DNA of 64,000 bases from Candolleomyces eurysporus (Eukaryota; Basidiomycota; Agaricomycetes; Agaricales; Psathyrellaceae): assembly GCA_027579435.1 (NCBI GenBank), contig JANBPK010001193.1, forward strand, positions 1 to 64,000. The letters run 5' to 3'. The position numbers and the translations under genes are program-made. Numbering within the stretch: position 1 is the first letter of the stretch; each line of letters opens with the position of its first letter. The notes under the pieces are model-generated. The model was not told the DNA's origin. It saw nothing but the letters and a program-made list of their open reading frames with translations, and searched no databases. Shown piece by piece: positions 47,883 through 59,303 of this stretch.

Positions 47883-49587
47883 TCAGAATGACGAACCGAT
47901 TCCAATAATACCCCGGATAGCACCAATATTCTGGCACAGTAGATATGAGGTTGATGGCAGAGTGAAGTGAGATTAGAACGGGTGCAAACTTACCACGTCA
48001 ATAAAAGTGTCAAAACGTCGCCCGCCTGCCATGTGTTTGAATTCAGCTCTGAAATCTGCATCACAGGGTCAGCGTAAATGTGAAAGTGTGGGTGGCCTTC
48101 ACTGCCGTGCTCAACGTGGACTTACATGTGACAACTGGTGCTAGATCATTCGGTCGGTCGCCATAGCTAGGGACATGATCTTTGACCTTTATGCCCATCC
48201 GAAGCTTCTGCTGTAGCATATTGATCTCGGTCATGAAGAGAACAACAGCAGCTTGTTGGAGCAACCGAGAGCTGCATACTGTTTTCCAGAGGGCGAACGA
48301 TCCCGCCAGTCCGGTGAGATTGGGACCCCTCGATGAACGTTCGTTAAAGCTTGACAGATCTAAAGATGCCAGTGCTCGTTAGCCCGACAGCTGACGTATA
48401 GCTCTCAAATCGAAGGTATTCACCAACAACTGAATGGTATGAACGAATAATCAGACATCCACGTTTTAAGAGGAAAGAATGGCACGTTGACTTACAGACC
48501 ATAATAACGCTTAAATTTTTGAAATACGGGATCCAGGTGCTTTTTTCAGTCATCGGCAATTGAATATTGTATAGGTACCACCAAGGTCCCTCGAAGCCCA
48601 CCCGTCCCTTCCTTTTCATCCGGTACTTTTGGACGCCGACCTGAAGTTCTTGTAAGCGAGCATGCGCAATATCTTTAGAGATGGAGTGTAGTCTTGAGAG
48701 GCAATTCTGGGGATGGCTTTGCAAAAGCTGTGAGAGACCATTAGCTAAGAGAGAGAGAGAAGGCATGGGGGATATTCATACTAATCTGCCGAGTGGCACA
48801 ACGGTATCTTTCTCCTTTTCAGAAATGATTGAACCATCTCGTCCATCCATAGCCGTTTAATCCCTTCTTGACCCGCGGCTAATACTTCCGTCGCTTCTTT
48901 ACCAAAATTGCAGGCTACACCTGCATTAGATTCGTCTCCTGAGGCACCTAACCAGTCATATAAGTTCTGTGCGATACGTTTGAAAAGGGTGAGCTGGGTC
49001 AGAAGGAGTTGGTGATTTTCTTTCAGTCGGTTGATCTGGTCGCCCTCGAACAAGGAAGCTACCACCAGTTAGCTGGCAGAGGCTTCAGCGGATGGATCAA
49101 GCGCCTCACCGTCGTCAGATTCTGATTGCATAGCGTCAAGTATCGTGATCACCGATTGGAAGATTTTGAGTTGAATACAGTGTCTCCACTTGGAGAGCCC
49201 CCTGTTCCATTCGTCCCAATCATCGGTCATTCGAAAATCTTTGAAAGGAAGCCGCGTCAGAAGTAAGAGGAATTGGCAATGTGGGCGCTGAAACGATAGT
49301 ATACTTACATTCGGTCATCTCTGCCTTCCCTACGAAGATGTGTTTTTAGAAATGAGGATGCTGAAGAGGGACAGGAGGGAATTGGGCTAACCGCGGAAAT
49401 CCCCTAGCAATGCCATCTCCATCCTGCCTGGGCTCTCTTTTTCTTCTTGCAGCTGTTTGTCAATCGCATCACTCCTCTTCTGAGCGGCAGCCTCGAGAGA
49501 TTTGCGTTTAGCTCGTTCAGCTCGAGTCTCATTAGCCGGCGGCTTGAGAAGCATAGTAAAGGGGTCGTCGCTTTCCGGATGCAACAT
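47883..49587 (-). CDS. G-alpha-like protein, strongly degenerate
   Basis: Paralogue of the gene at 293-2206. Exon 1 starts MLHPESDDPFTMLLKPPANE and ends RMEMALLGDFRG. A 21-base exon (49341 down to about 49321) adds KAEMTE, so the P-loop reads GDFRGKAE: shortened, with Lys kept but Ser/Thr lost. Next exons: KDFRMTDDWDEWNRGLSKWR, and the helical domain. Switch II is YNIQLPMTEKSTWIPYF, with no DxxGQ. The G4 motif is TEIN instead of NKxD, followed by MLQQKLRMGIKVKDHVPSYG and DRPND. The last exons read FKHMAGGRRFDTFIDV and NIGAIRGIIGIGSSF. GTP binding looks unlikely. It lies back to back with tRNA ligase, sharing about 650 bases of upstream DNA. Confidence 0.72.
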
Positions 49588-50239
49588 TACAAAGGAGTTA
49601 TGTGTGCCTGCGGATGAGAAGAGGTGTACGTTGAGCGTTTAAAGCGGCACCCACTCTCACCTGGTAAGATAGTACAGCACTGGCAGGTCTAGATGAGGGG
49701 GATGACGAGACAGCACATGCCAGCGAGCCACTATATACCGTGCGGAGTGATAGACGCCTTTGAGTGTTTCAGTCTATCCTACTAGACCAACTTCCGCGCA
49801 GATCGAACGTTCTCGGTGATACACCTTTACGACAGAATGGCTTATCAAGGCGTACCTGGATGTCAGTCATGGCCCGGGTGCACTACCTCGCACTGTCGAG
49901 AATGAGCTGCAGAGGAAGAATGGGTAAGAAACGAGCCAGGAACAAGACATAACTGTAATAGCGGCCGAGGCAGTTTAAGCGCCGCTAATCGGCACTCTTT
50001 CCGGTGGCTGGCGTTCGATCGCGGGACCGAACTTGTCGAATTCCCACCAACCATCTCGTTCGTAACGATCGTTCACCGTCGCCACCGCTCACCATGACTC
50101 ATTCTCTGCAATTCTACGTTCAAATACCGCCTTCGGTGCGGTGAGGCTCGTCTTCAAGCCCACTAAACCCGTCTCCGGACTTCGCCGGTATCGATATCGA
50201 CAAGCGAGCGCTCTTTTGACTTGGATCGCTCTAGCCACC
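49588..50239. promoter_or_regulatory. divergent upstream region of G-alpha-like and tRNA ligase genes
   Basis: About 650 bases between two divergent starts. A short upstream open frame (50094-50144, 16 codons) precedes the ligase start on the plus strand. No TATA box is obvious. Confidence 0.45.
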
Positions 50240-53200
50240 ATGTCCACGAACGCGCCATCCTACGATCCCTCGTCAGCAAAGGAGGACTCTGATCTCATCG
50301 ATTCACTCGTCCAACTATCGCAAAAGTCGCCGAAACTCGTGAAGGGCACTGAAGCTGCTGTACCAGGATGCGAAGAGATCACCGTACGAAGCTGGAAGAT
50401 GAACGAGTTCAAGTACTATGATATACCTTCTCCGTTCCCCACCCTAGCTCGAGGGCTGTTCACGACGGAAACTAGGACGGATGGTGAGGAAGAGGAGGAG
50501 GTAAAGCATCGGATTGTGGTAAGGGGGTATGACAAGTTTTTCAATATCGGTGAGGTTCCATGGACGACGGTGCGTTATTACCTCCTCTTATTTTGTTCTT
50601 CGCATTGAACTGGTCCCTAAACTCTCGTCTCTTTATAGTGGGAAGCCTTGAAAGAACATACCGCCGCGCCATATGTCCTCTCCCTCAAGTCAAACGGCTG
50701 CATCATTTTCATTGCCGCGATTACACCTACTAAGCTCATTGTTACGTCGAAGCACTCAGTTGGCACTGGGGACGAGACCGTCAGCCACGCTCTGATGGGG
50801 AGGAAGTGGTTGACCATGTACTTGGAGCAGAGGGAGCGGACAGAGGCCGACATGGCGGCGGTGTTATGGAAGAATCGCTGGACGGCCGTAGCTGAAGTGG
50901 GTCTTTCATTTTCTATCGCCCTTCGTTCCTCCCTTCCTCTTCATTCGTGTTCGCGTTTCCCTTCACCCCATCGGCGACCTGTATCCTTCCGCTCATCCTT
51001 GCCATTTCAACCTTGTTCTGCGATCCTGACAAATCTACGTAGCTCTGCGATGACTCTTTCGAAGAACATGTTCTCCCCTACGCCCCTGAAAAAACTGGTC
51101 TTCATTTACATGGAATCAACGTCTCCACAAAGTCTTTCCAAACCCTCCCCACATCCGCCGTGGACGCCTTTGCAGACGAATGGGGCTTCATTAAAACCGC
51201 TACTCTTGTCCTCCCCACCATCGAAGAAGTCCAGTCATTCACCTCCGAGGCTGGGGAGACGGGGGCATGGAACGGAGAAGCGGTGGAAGGATTTGTCGTG
51301 CGCACGCACGTCACCGAACCGCCTACCGAGCAAAAGACTGGAGGGGCGGGCACCACACACCTCTCGACGAATCTATCGCCTTACAAACCCGGCTCCTCGT
51401 TCTTCTTCAAAGTCAAGTTCGACGAACCGTACATGATGTACCGGGATTGGCGCGAAGTCACTAGATCTCTGTTGAGTATCAAGGCGAAGGGCGGGACGAT
51501 GTCGGCTTCTGCACTGCCGAAGAAGAAGATGAAGAGAGCGGAGACGCAGGCTTACGTCCAATGGGTCATTGAAGACATTGAGAGGAACCCGGAGCTGTTC
51601 AGCGAGTATGCGAAGGGGAAGGGGATTATCGCGACGAGGGAGAGATATTTGAAGTACCTCGAAGAGAACGGTGGAGTGGGTGAGGCTGCAGCGGAGACGG
51701 TTGAAGAGGCTGTGGAGATGGGTGATACAAGGGAGTTTGGGAAGACGGTCATTGCGCCCGTTGCAATCCCTGGATGTGGTTAGTTTCTCAATATTAAATT
51801 GATCTGTGAACGTTGATGTTGGCGTCTTGTTCGCGTTTGGACAGGTAAAACGACCGTCTCTCTAGCCCTTGCTTATCTTTTTGGATGGGGACATACGCAG
51901 AGCGATAATATCCAAGTGAAGAAAGCTGCACCGATGTTCATCAAGAATGTTGTGAACCTTGTGCACGACTACGACGTCGTTATCGCGGACAAGTAAGTCG
52001 TTGATTGAGCCATTTACAGCCTCTCATCACTTCCTCTTTATCTTGTTCGTTAACATATTGACCCGCTATCTTCCCGAGTCTCTTCATCGTACTCTACTCC
52101 TCTTTCGATGTTCTGTACTAACGTTTACTCTGCCCTTGAAAAGGAACAATCACCTCAAACAACACCGCCAATCCCTCCGCTCCGCCCTCGCTGAATTCCC
52201 CCAATCCTCCCTACCCATCCGACTGATCGCGCTCAACTGGGACGTCCACTCTCATCCACCAGCTCTAGTCCATCGAATGTGCTCCGAGCGAATTCGGAAT
52301 CGCGGGGCGAGGCACCAAACGCTGATACCCGACCTTATAGGGGCGAAGAGCTACCACGAGGAGGTTATATGGAAGTTCTTGAACGAGGCTGAGGAGCTTA
52401 GCAGGGACGAGGTAGACTATATCGTCGAGATGGATGTTCTTGAGGATACGGTGTCAAGAGAGACGATGGAAGATGTGGAGGAGCCAGAGAGTGGGATGCT
52501 CAGACAAATCCGAAAAGCCGTCGAAGGCGTGTGCGCCATCCTAGAGATGGACGTCCCGAGTGACGAGAGACTCCGGGGGGCTGTCGAGCACGTTAGACGG
52601 TACGAAGACGAGTTGGGGCTGAGGTCCTCGTCGAAATCGACCAAGTATGCCACTGGCAGCAGCAACAGTGGTAGTGGGAAGAAGAACAAGAAGAGCGCCG
52701 TCAGGTACTTCGGGATCGTNCCCCNAAAGTTAGCGTGGTGGAACTCGTAGAGTCAACGTTGGAATCGATGGCAGAGTCTATGGAGTCCCAGAGGGATAGG
52801 GAGGTGCGGCAGAGTCTCGAAGCGATGTGGTCGGGACTCAAGTCAGCCTACCGACCCACTCCCAGGCCACACGTCACCCTCGTGCACCAAAACCAACTGA
52901 AAGACCTTCCTCCCGAGGGCCGTGGAACGCGTAATGCGAAGGCGCTCTGGGACGCGTGCACAGAGGTACACGAGCTAGAAAACTCACCTCAATTCGAAGG
53001 AAGGCTGGGATGGTTGGTATGGAACGAGCGGGTTATGGCTGTTACGTTCGATGACGTAGGACTTTCAACACCACCACTACCGGACGACGATCGAAATGAT
53101 GAACACGAACACGAACCTGCTTCTACAAAGGTTCTTTCGCTTATCAACGACGACAAGGCTTTGAAGAGCCGCCTACATGTTACGATTGGGACGCGAGATT

Positions 53201-53376
53201 GGAGCGTACCGCCTGTCGAGGCGAAGACACTTGTAGAGGAGTGGAGGAGGAGAGGGGAGAAGGAGGGCTTGGACGTGGAGGCTGAGAGGAAGATATGGGC
53301 GGTGCGGCTTGGAGGTGGGGGTGTTAAGGTGAGAGGGGTGGTGAAGGGGTTGATCTCACGAGGCAGTGAGCGTTAG
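50240..53376 (+). CDS. TRL1: tRNA ligase, fungal three-domain type
   Basis: Joins tRNA exon halves after intron removal, and in fungi also splices HAC1-type mRNA. Exons 50240-50569, 50639-50896, 51043-51778, 51845-51992 and 52144-53376, about 900 residues. Start in strong context (GCCACCATGTCC). Ligase domain: YVLSLKSNGCIIFIAA contains the nucleotidyl-Lys motif K-x-N-G. Kinase domain: VIAPVAIPGCG|KTTVSLAL is a P-loop split by intron 3, followed by VHDYDVVIADKNNHLKQHR. Phosphodiesterase domain: PHVTLVH and LHVTIGT are the two H-x-T motifs. Ns at 52720 and 52725 within a C run break the frame (YFGIV then VSVVELVES). Removing them restores one frame, so this is an assembly error and not a mutation. 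Fragments of this gene recur at 28500, 33910 and 56805. Confidence 0.9.
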
Positions 53377-53924
53377 ACTGCTGGGGCATCGGCTACTTGG
53401 GCGTTCCAGAAAATCAAGTCATTTGTCCGACACATCGGAGGGCGTGGCCATCCGTCGAGATCGAGGAGGCTCGTCACAATTTAGCCATACATAAGATACT
53501 TGGCAGAATTATTTCGCCGATCGACATCGTTTACATTCTTCACAAAAAATGTCATACTCATACCGTGAAAAACAGGGTACATAACGATGTCTACACAGAA
53601 TAGCTCGGAGTCAGAAGAAGAAAAAAAANTTTTTGAATTCGGCGACGAATTACCCACCTCAATCACTCAGTGGGATTGCGAAAAAATAGAATCCCAAGAG
53701 ATATAAAACATCGATCGCAATCAACAGGGAAACCATTGAAGAACGACAAGAATACCAGCCTTCAAGATCTAGGGAATCGCAAATTGATAGGCTCCCAATC
53801 CAGCGAGGGAGGGGTTAGGGTTGGATGCGATGAGATCGCGATGACGATGATCGATGCATGTTATTTACTTCCCTTCACTCACCAAGTACTATCTCATCTA
53901 CCACGACAACAACGACAAGAGATA
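53377..53924 (+). other. upstream region or 5' exon of lectin gene 1
   Basis: Contains an open stretch from ATG 53587 (MSTQNSSESEEEKK, then FEFGDELPTSITQWDCE) interrupted by an N at 53629 beside an A run. The same peptide is conserved before the second lectin gene (57303: MPTQNSSGSKKRKN, then AEFGDELPTSVTRWDCE). It may be a 5' exon, but no clear donor links it to the next exon. Confidence 0.45.
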
Positions 53925-55595
53925 ATGAACGACGTACGAGACTGGGAGGTCCACCCATTGATTGGGTTACCCTTTCACAGAAATGAATGCAAGGCATGCG
54001 AAGAGTATCGCAATCATGTAATCGCGATGGACAAAGAGAACGGCGACAGAGTAGCTGAGGACATGGCAAGGCTATGGGGAACACAGGGAGTTTATGATCG
54101 GAGGAAGGAGAACGAGAAGTTGCGAGAAGAGCGCAACGACGTGCGGGCAGAGATTGAGGAACTGAGGAGACAAGTAGAGACATTAAGGAAAGCAGTTAGA
54201 GAGATCGGTAGGTCGCTTCTGGAGTCTAGGGCATCGTCACCGGCATTAAGCATTTCCAAAAAGGGGATAAATCCGCATCGCCAGGCCCGACTGAAACCAA
54301 ATTCGCCGGCTCCCCATGCGACGGGATCATCACTCAGAGTCTTCCAGGTATTGTTTTGTGATTGGTTTTACCTAAAAAATGCCATTCAAACTCACTAACT
54401 AACTTCATCCCCTTTCCTCCAGTTCCCACTCGCCGCGTAGGAAAAGGTGACATCGTTGGCTTTGGCCTCAATGGTGTTACCATCCTCCGCACCAGCCTCA
54501 TGCCCCGTACCACCAAACTTGCAGTACCAGACTTTGGCTACATCGCAGGGGGCTGGCGAACTGACAAACATGTCCGTCTTGTTGGCGATACCACAGGTGA
54601 TGGTCTCAGCGACATCATAGGATTCACCCATGGTGTGTGCGTCTCTCGTAACAATGGAGACTCTTTCTCTNCCCCCCCTCCATGTCCTAGGAGACTTCGG
54701 TTTGATATCGGGCTGGAGTGTCGGTAAACACATCCGCTACGTCGTTGACTTACGCAAGAAGGGTTACGTCGATATCATCGGGTTCGGCGATGAGGGTGTC
54801 CTCGTCTCGCTCAATAACGGGGACGGGACCTATGCGCCCCCGCGTCTCGTCCTAAACGACTTTGGGTTCAACGCTGGAGGCTGGAGGCTGGATCGACACC
54901 TCCGGTTCTTGGCTGACGTTAATGGGGATGGGATCCCTGATATCGTCGCCTTCGGTGAGAAGCGTGTCTTCGTCGCTCTTGGAAACGGGGACGGTACGTT
55001 TGCTGCTCCTAGAACCGTCCTCGACAGGGACTTCACATACTCTGGTTTCGGATGGAGAGTCGATGTGCACCCACGTACGCTGGGAGACCTTACAGGAGAT
55101 GGGAGAGCCGATATCATCGGTTTCGCAAACGCTGGAGTGTACGTCGCGTTGAATAACGGTGACGGGACCTTTCAAAAGCACAAACTCGTTGTCAAGGACT
55201 TCGGCGCGGTTGCTGGAGGCTGGCGGGTCGAAAAGCATCCTCGATTTGTTGCTGACGTCAACGGCGACGGGCGGGGAGATATCGTAGGGTTTGGGGATGC
55301 AGGTGTTTACGTGGCGATTGGAAATGGAGATGGGACCTTCCAAGCCCCAAAACTCGTGATCAGTAACTTCGGATACAACGCTGGAGGGTGGCGAGTTGAC
55401 AAACATCCTCGGTTTGTTGTCGATTTGACAGGAGATGGCGCTGCCGATATTATTGGCTTTGGGCAGGATGCGGTGTGGGTGTCGTATAATGATGGAAAGG
55501 GCAACTTTGGATACGTTCAACAATTTACTGAGGAGTTTAGCTATAACCGTGGCTGGGGAACGAGCAACACTGTCCGGTGGATTGCCAATTTGTAG
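53925..55595 (+). CDS. coiled-coil / seven-bladed FG-GAP propeller lectin, copy 1
   Basis: Model: exons 53925-54207 and 54423-55595, 484 residues once the N at 54671 is removed. N-terminus: MNDVRDWEVHPLIGLPFHRN, a CKAC pair, then a coiled coil (ENEKLREERNDVRAEIEELR). The phase-1 donor GTAGGT at 54208 joins to VPTRRVGKGDIVGFG, the start of seven FG-GAP/VCBS blades, each with D-x-T/N-G-D-G-x-x-DI(I/V)GF (third blade DLRKKGYVDIIGF) and an N-N-G-D-G-T-F loop. This is the architecture of Psathyrella velutina lectin, a calcium-bearing propeller that binds GlcNAc and sialyl glycans. It has no signal peptide, so it is probably cytosolic, as many mushroom defence lectins are. An alternative shorter intron (54348-54422) would end the protein at FPLAA. 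The coiled-coil fusion is unusual. Confidence 0.8.
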
Positions 55596-56804
55596 CGAAA
55601 TCGATGTCTGGATTATTGTAGATCTAGGCAGTTAGTTGAGCCTAGGATTAGTATTAATGGACATTATATTAGGCCACAAGCCCACCTCCGTGCTGCCTCT
55701 CTCTCACACTCTCGGAGGTGAACGAATAAACAGCCAAAATTTTACTTTGATCAGTTACATAACTGTAGGGCATATAACTAAGAAGTACGCCCACCTGCCC
55801 ATACGAATTCTCAAAGGATCAGATGTAAAATCACCAAGTGGATTAGGATGATCATTCCGTCGCATTACCATTCTTTTGAGCTTACACAGAAAGAGAGGAC
55901 CTTACTGGAGTTCAGTACAGGTCGAGCATGGATGACGCTGTGGTGAGCGTAAGCTACCGTTCGAAGATTGGCCACTCAGAGCATGAGCTAATGCTAATGA
56001 CGGTCCTTCATCATTCAAATGATCACGACGCTGACAACACGCGACTGATCAGAATTCAGAAAATGTCAAACGAAACCAATTCAATATAAAACATGCACCA
56101 TCTTTGACCCTGATCAGCGGATGACCGTCGATTCTCCACAGTTCCACTTAGTCACTCTTGCATCTTCTCAAGCGGATAAGGGACCCGAGGAGGAGAATCT
56201 GCATGCGTTCGAGTGGAGGAAGACTTGGGTGGTTGGGGAGAGTGGTTGACGCCATCAAATCAAAGCAAAATGTCAACGTCTGGCTGAAGACATAGCGTAT
56301 CCCCGATGTCGCCCAACAGCTGTTCGTGTGCACGAGCACTCAGACGGAAATTGTACAGCGAGCACGTCCGTTAATCAAATTGTGTTTGAAACGTCCGAGA
56401 CGCCACGCAAGTGTGAATTGACTCGCTAGAAGGTACCGCCCGGGTTAAGAGTGAGATGGAAAAAATGAGGCGCAAACGAGACGCCTTTCCTGAGTTAAAC
56501 CATGCACATGCCATTTCGACACAAAAGCCGGAGCACGCTCTGTAACCCGCGGCCCTTCGTCCCTTGGTATGCCGGGCTCCGAGAGAACACTGATGTTTAG
56601 AGAACGAAGTGAGCAACGAAAAAAAAGCCAGGTCGTTGTCAGACGTTGCAAGATAATGTGGAATCTTACTCTAAATGCCAGCTTCAATGGTATTACATAG
56701 CTCATTGAGCCCGAAAATATCCTACCAGCCAAATATCGGTATCTCGGGCGCATAAGAGTGATGGAGAAATCCGTGCTAACGTGAAGGTATCGATCAACCT
56801 TCAA
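55596..56804. other. intergenic
   Basis: The first part (55596-55850) is closely repeated at 59304-59530 after lectin copy 2 (GATCTAGGCA, GAGCCTAGGA). The rest has no recognisable gene. Confidence 0.5.
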
Positions 56805-57250
56805 AGCGGCGTCTATTCACTTCCGAGGCTGGGGAGACGGGGAAATGGAACGGAGAAGCGGTGGAAGGATTTGTCGTACGCACGCACGTCACCGGACCGC
56901 CTACCGAGCAAAAGACTNGGGGGGGCGGACACCACACCCGTCTCGACGAATCCATCGCCTTACAAACTCGGCTCCTCGTTCTTCTTTAAAGTCGAGTTCG
57001 ACGAACCGTATATGATGTACTGAGATTGGCGCAAGGTCACTAGATCTCTGTTGAGTATCCAGGCGAAGGGCGGGACGATGTCGGCTTCCGCACTGCCGAA
57101 GAAAAAGATGAAGAGAGCGGAGACGCAGGCGTCTGTCCCATGGGTCATTGAAGACGTCTAGAGGAACCCGGAGCTGTTTAGCGAGTATGCGAAGGGGAAG
57201 GAGATTATCACGACGAGGGAGAGATATTTGAAGTATCTTGAGTTGGAGTC
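56805..57250 (+). pseudogene. tRNA ligase fragment, truncated copy
   Basis: Nearly the same sequence as 51238-51660 of tRNA ligase (TTCACTTCCGAGGCTGGGGA against TTCACCTCCGAGGCTGGGGA). It carries a TGA where the gene has Arg (TACTGAGATTGG, about 57019) and a TAG near 57159, and an N at 56918. Homology jumps at about 57250 straight to DNA corresponding to 53560, so the ligase 3' half was deleted during or after duplication. Confidence 0.85.
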
Positions 57251-57633
57251 ACCCTTGACAGAGGATCTTGTATTCATACTCTAAAAGACAAGGTACATAC
57301 CGATGCCTACACAGAATAGCTCGGGCTCAAAAAAAAGAAAAAATATGGCTGAATTTGGAGACGAGTTACCCACTTCAGTCACCCGTTGGGATTGCGAACA
57401 GATAGAGGCCCCGAGAGATAGATGGTGAATCACAGTCAACAGGGAAACCATTGAGGAACGACAAGAATACCAGCCTTCAAATTCTAGGATATCCCAAATT
57501 GATAGGCTCCCAATGCAGCGAAGGAGGGGTTAGGGTTGGATGCGAAGAGATCACGATCACGATGATCGATGCATGTTAATCCTCCACTCACTAAGTACTA
57601 TCTCATCGACCACGACAACAACGACAAGAGACA
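57251..57633 (+). other. upstream region or 5' exon of lectin gene 2
   Basis: Parallel to 53560-53924, including the conserved MPTQNSSGSKKRKN and FGDELPTSVTRWDCE peptide from 57303. A stop before the main start separates the frames unless an unrecognised intron exists. Confidence 0.4.
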
Positions 57634-59303
57634 ATGAACGACATACGACGTTGGGAGGTCCACCCATTGATCAGGTTGCCCTTTCACAGAAATGAGTGCA
57701 AGGCATGCGAGGAGTATCGCAATCATGTAAACGCTATGGACAAAGAGAATGGGAACAGGGTAGCTGAGGACATGGAAAGGCTATGGGGAACACAGGGAGT
57801 TGGGGATCTGAGGAAGGAGAACGAGAAGTTGCGAGAGGAGTGCAACAGCGTGCGTGCAGAGGTTGAGGAACTGAGGAAACAAGTTGAAACATTAAGGAAA
57901 GTAGTAACGGAGAGAGGTAGGTCGCCTTTGGATTCTAGGGCATTGTCGCCGGAATTAAGTGCTTTCAAAAAGGAGATAGATGTGCATTTCCAGGCCCAAC
58001 GGAACCCAAATTCGCCATCCCCCCAAGCGACAGAATCATTAGTCAAAGTCTTCCAGGTACTCTTTTTTAATTCATTTCACCCAAAAAATGACATTCAAAC
58101 CGACCAACTAACTTCATTTCCTTTCCCTTAGTCCCCACTCGCCGCGTAGGAAAAGGTGACATCGTTGGCTTTGGCCTCAACGGTGTCACCATCCTCCGCA
58201 CCGGCCTCATGCCCCATACCGCTAAACTTGCAGTACCGGACTTTGGATACATTGCCGGAGGCTGGCGAATTGACCAACATGTCCGTCTTGTCGGCGATAC
58301 CACAGGCGATGGTCTCGGAGACATCATAGGATTCGGTTATTCTGGTGTCATCGTCTCTCGTAACAATGGAGACTCCTTCTCTCCCATTTGCCTCGCGCTA
58401 GAAGACTTCGGTTTGACAAAGGGGTGGAGTATTGACAAACACGTCCGCTATGTTGCTGACTTGCGCAGGAAAGGGTACGTCGATATCATTGGGTTCGGCG
58501 ATGCGGGTGTCCTCGTCTCGCTCAATAATGGGGACGGGACCTACGCGCCCTCGCGTCTCGTCCTCAACGACTTTGGGTTCAACGCTGGAGGGTGGAGGGT
58601 AGATCGACACCTCCGGTTTTTGGCTGACGTTAATGGGGATGGGATCCCTGATATCGTCGCCATCGGCGAGAAGCATGTCTTCGTCGCTCTTGGAAACGGG
58701 GATGGCACGTTCGCTGCTCCTAGAGCCGTCATGGACAGGAGCTTCACGCGCTCTGGTTGGGGATGGGAGATCAATAGGCACCCACGTACGCTGGGGGACC
58801 TTACGGGGGATGGGAGCGTCGATATCATTGGCTTTGCAAACGCTGGAGTGTACGTCGCGTTGAATAACGGTGATGGGACCTTCAAGGAGGGCCCACTCGC
58901 TGTCAAAGACTTCGGTGCAGACGCTGGCTGGCAGGTCGACAAGCATCCTCGGTTTGTCGCTGACGTCAACGGCGACGGGCGGGGAGATATCGTGGGGTTT
59001 GGGGATGCAGGTGTTCACGTAGCAATTGGAAATGGAGATGGGACCTTCCAAGCCCCAAAACTCGTGATCAGTGACTTCGGATACAACGCTGGAGGGTGGC
59101 GAGTTGACAAACATCCTCGGTTTGTTGTCGATTTGACAGGAGATGGCGCTGCCGATATAATTGGCTTTGGGCAGGATGCGGTGTGGGTGTCGTATAATGA
59201 TGGAAAGGGCAACTTTGGACCCATTCAGAAATTCACTGAGGAGTTTAGCTTTAACCGTGGCTGGGGAACAAGCAACACCGTCCGGTGGATTGCCAATTTG
59301 TAG
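57634..59303 (+). CDS. coiled-coil / seven-bladed FG-GAP propeller lectin, copy 2
   Basis: Exons 57634-57916 and 58132-59303 join in phase 1 to 484 residues without any N, confirming the model made for copy 1. N-terminus MNDIRRWEVHPLIRLPFHRN, CKAC, then a Glu/Lys/Arg coiled coil (ENEKLREECNSVRAEVEELR). The propeller starts VPTRRVGKGDIVGFG and has seven blades, with DTTGDGLGDIIGF, DLRRKGYVDIIGF, DVNGDGIPDIVAI, DLTGDGSVDIIGF, DVNGDGRGDIVGF and DLTGDGAADIIGF. It closes with NRGWGTSNTVRWIANL. Blade calcium-site Asp residues are kept except in the third. It differs from copy 1 mostly in blades 2 and 5 and around DFGADAGWQVDKH. Likely a cytosolic glycan-binding protein; specificity cannot be read from sequence. 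Confidence 0.85.

Noticed and set aside
50648..51436. 262-codon plus-strand ORF across tRNA ligase exons 2 and 3
   Set aside because: Reads through intron 2 and is out of frame with the conserved ligase motifs after it.
54852..55523. 223-codon minus-strand ORF antisense to lectin copy 1 (and its counterpart 58398-59114)
   Set aside because: Created by the repetitive GGxGAxGG composition of the propeller blades; no independent support.
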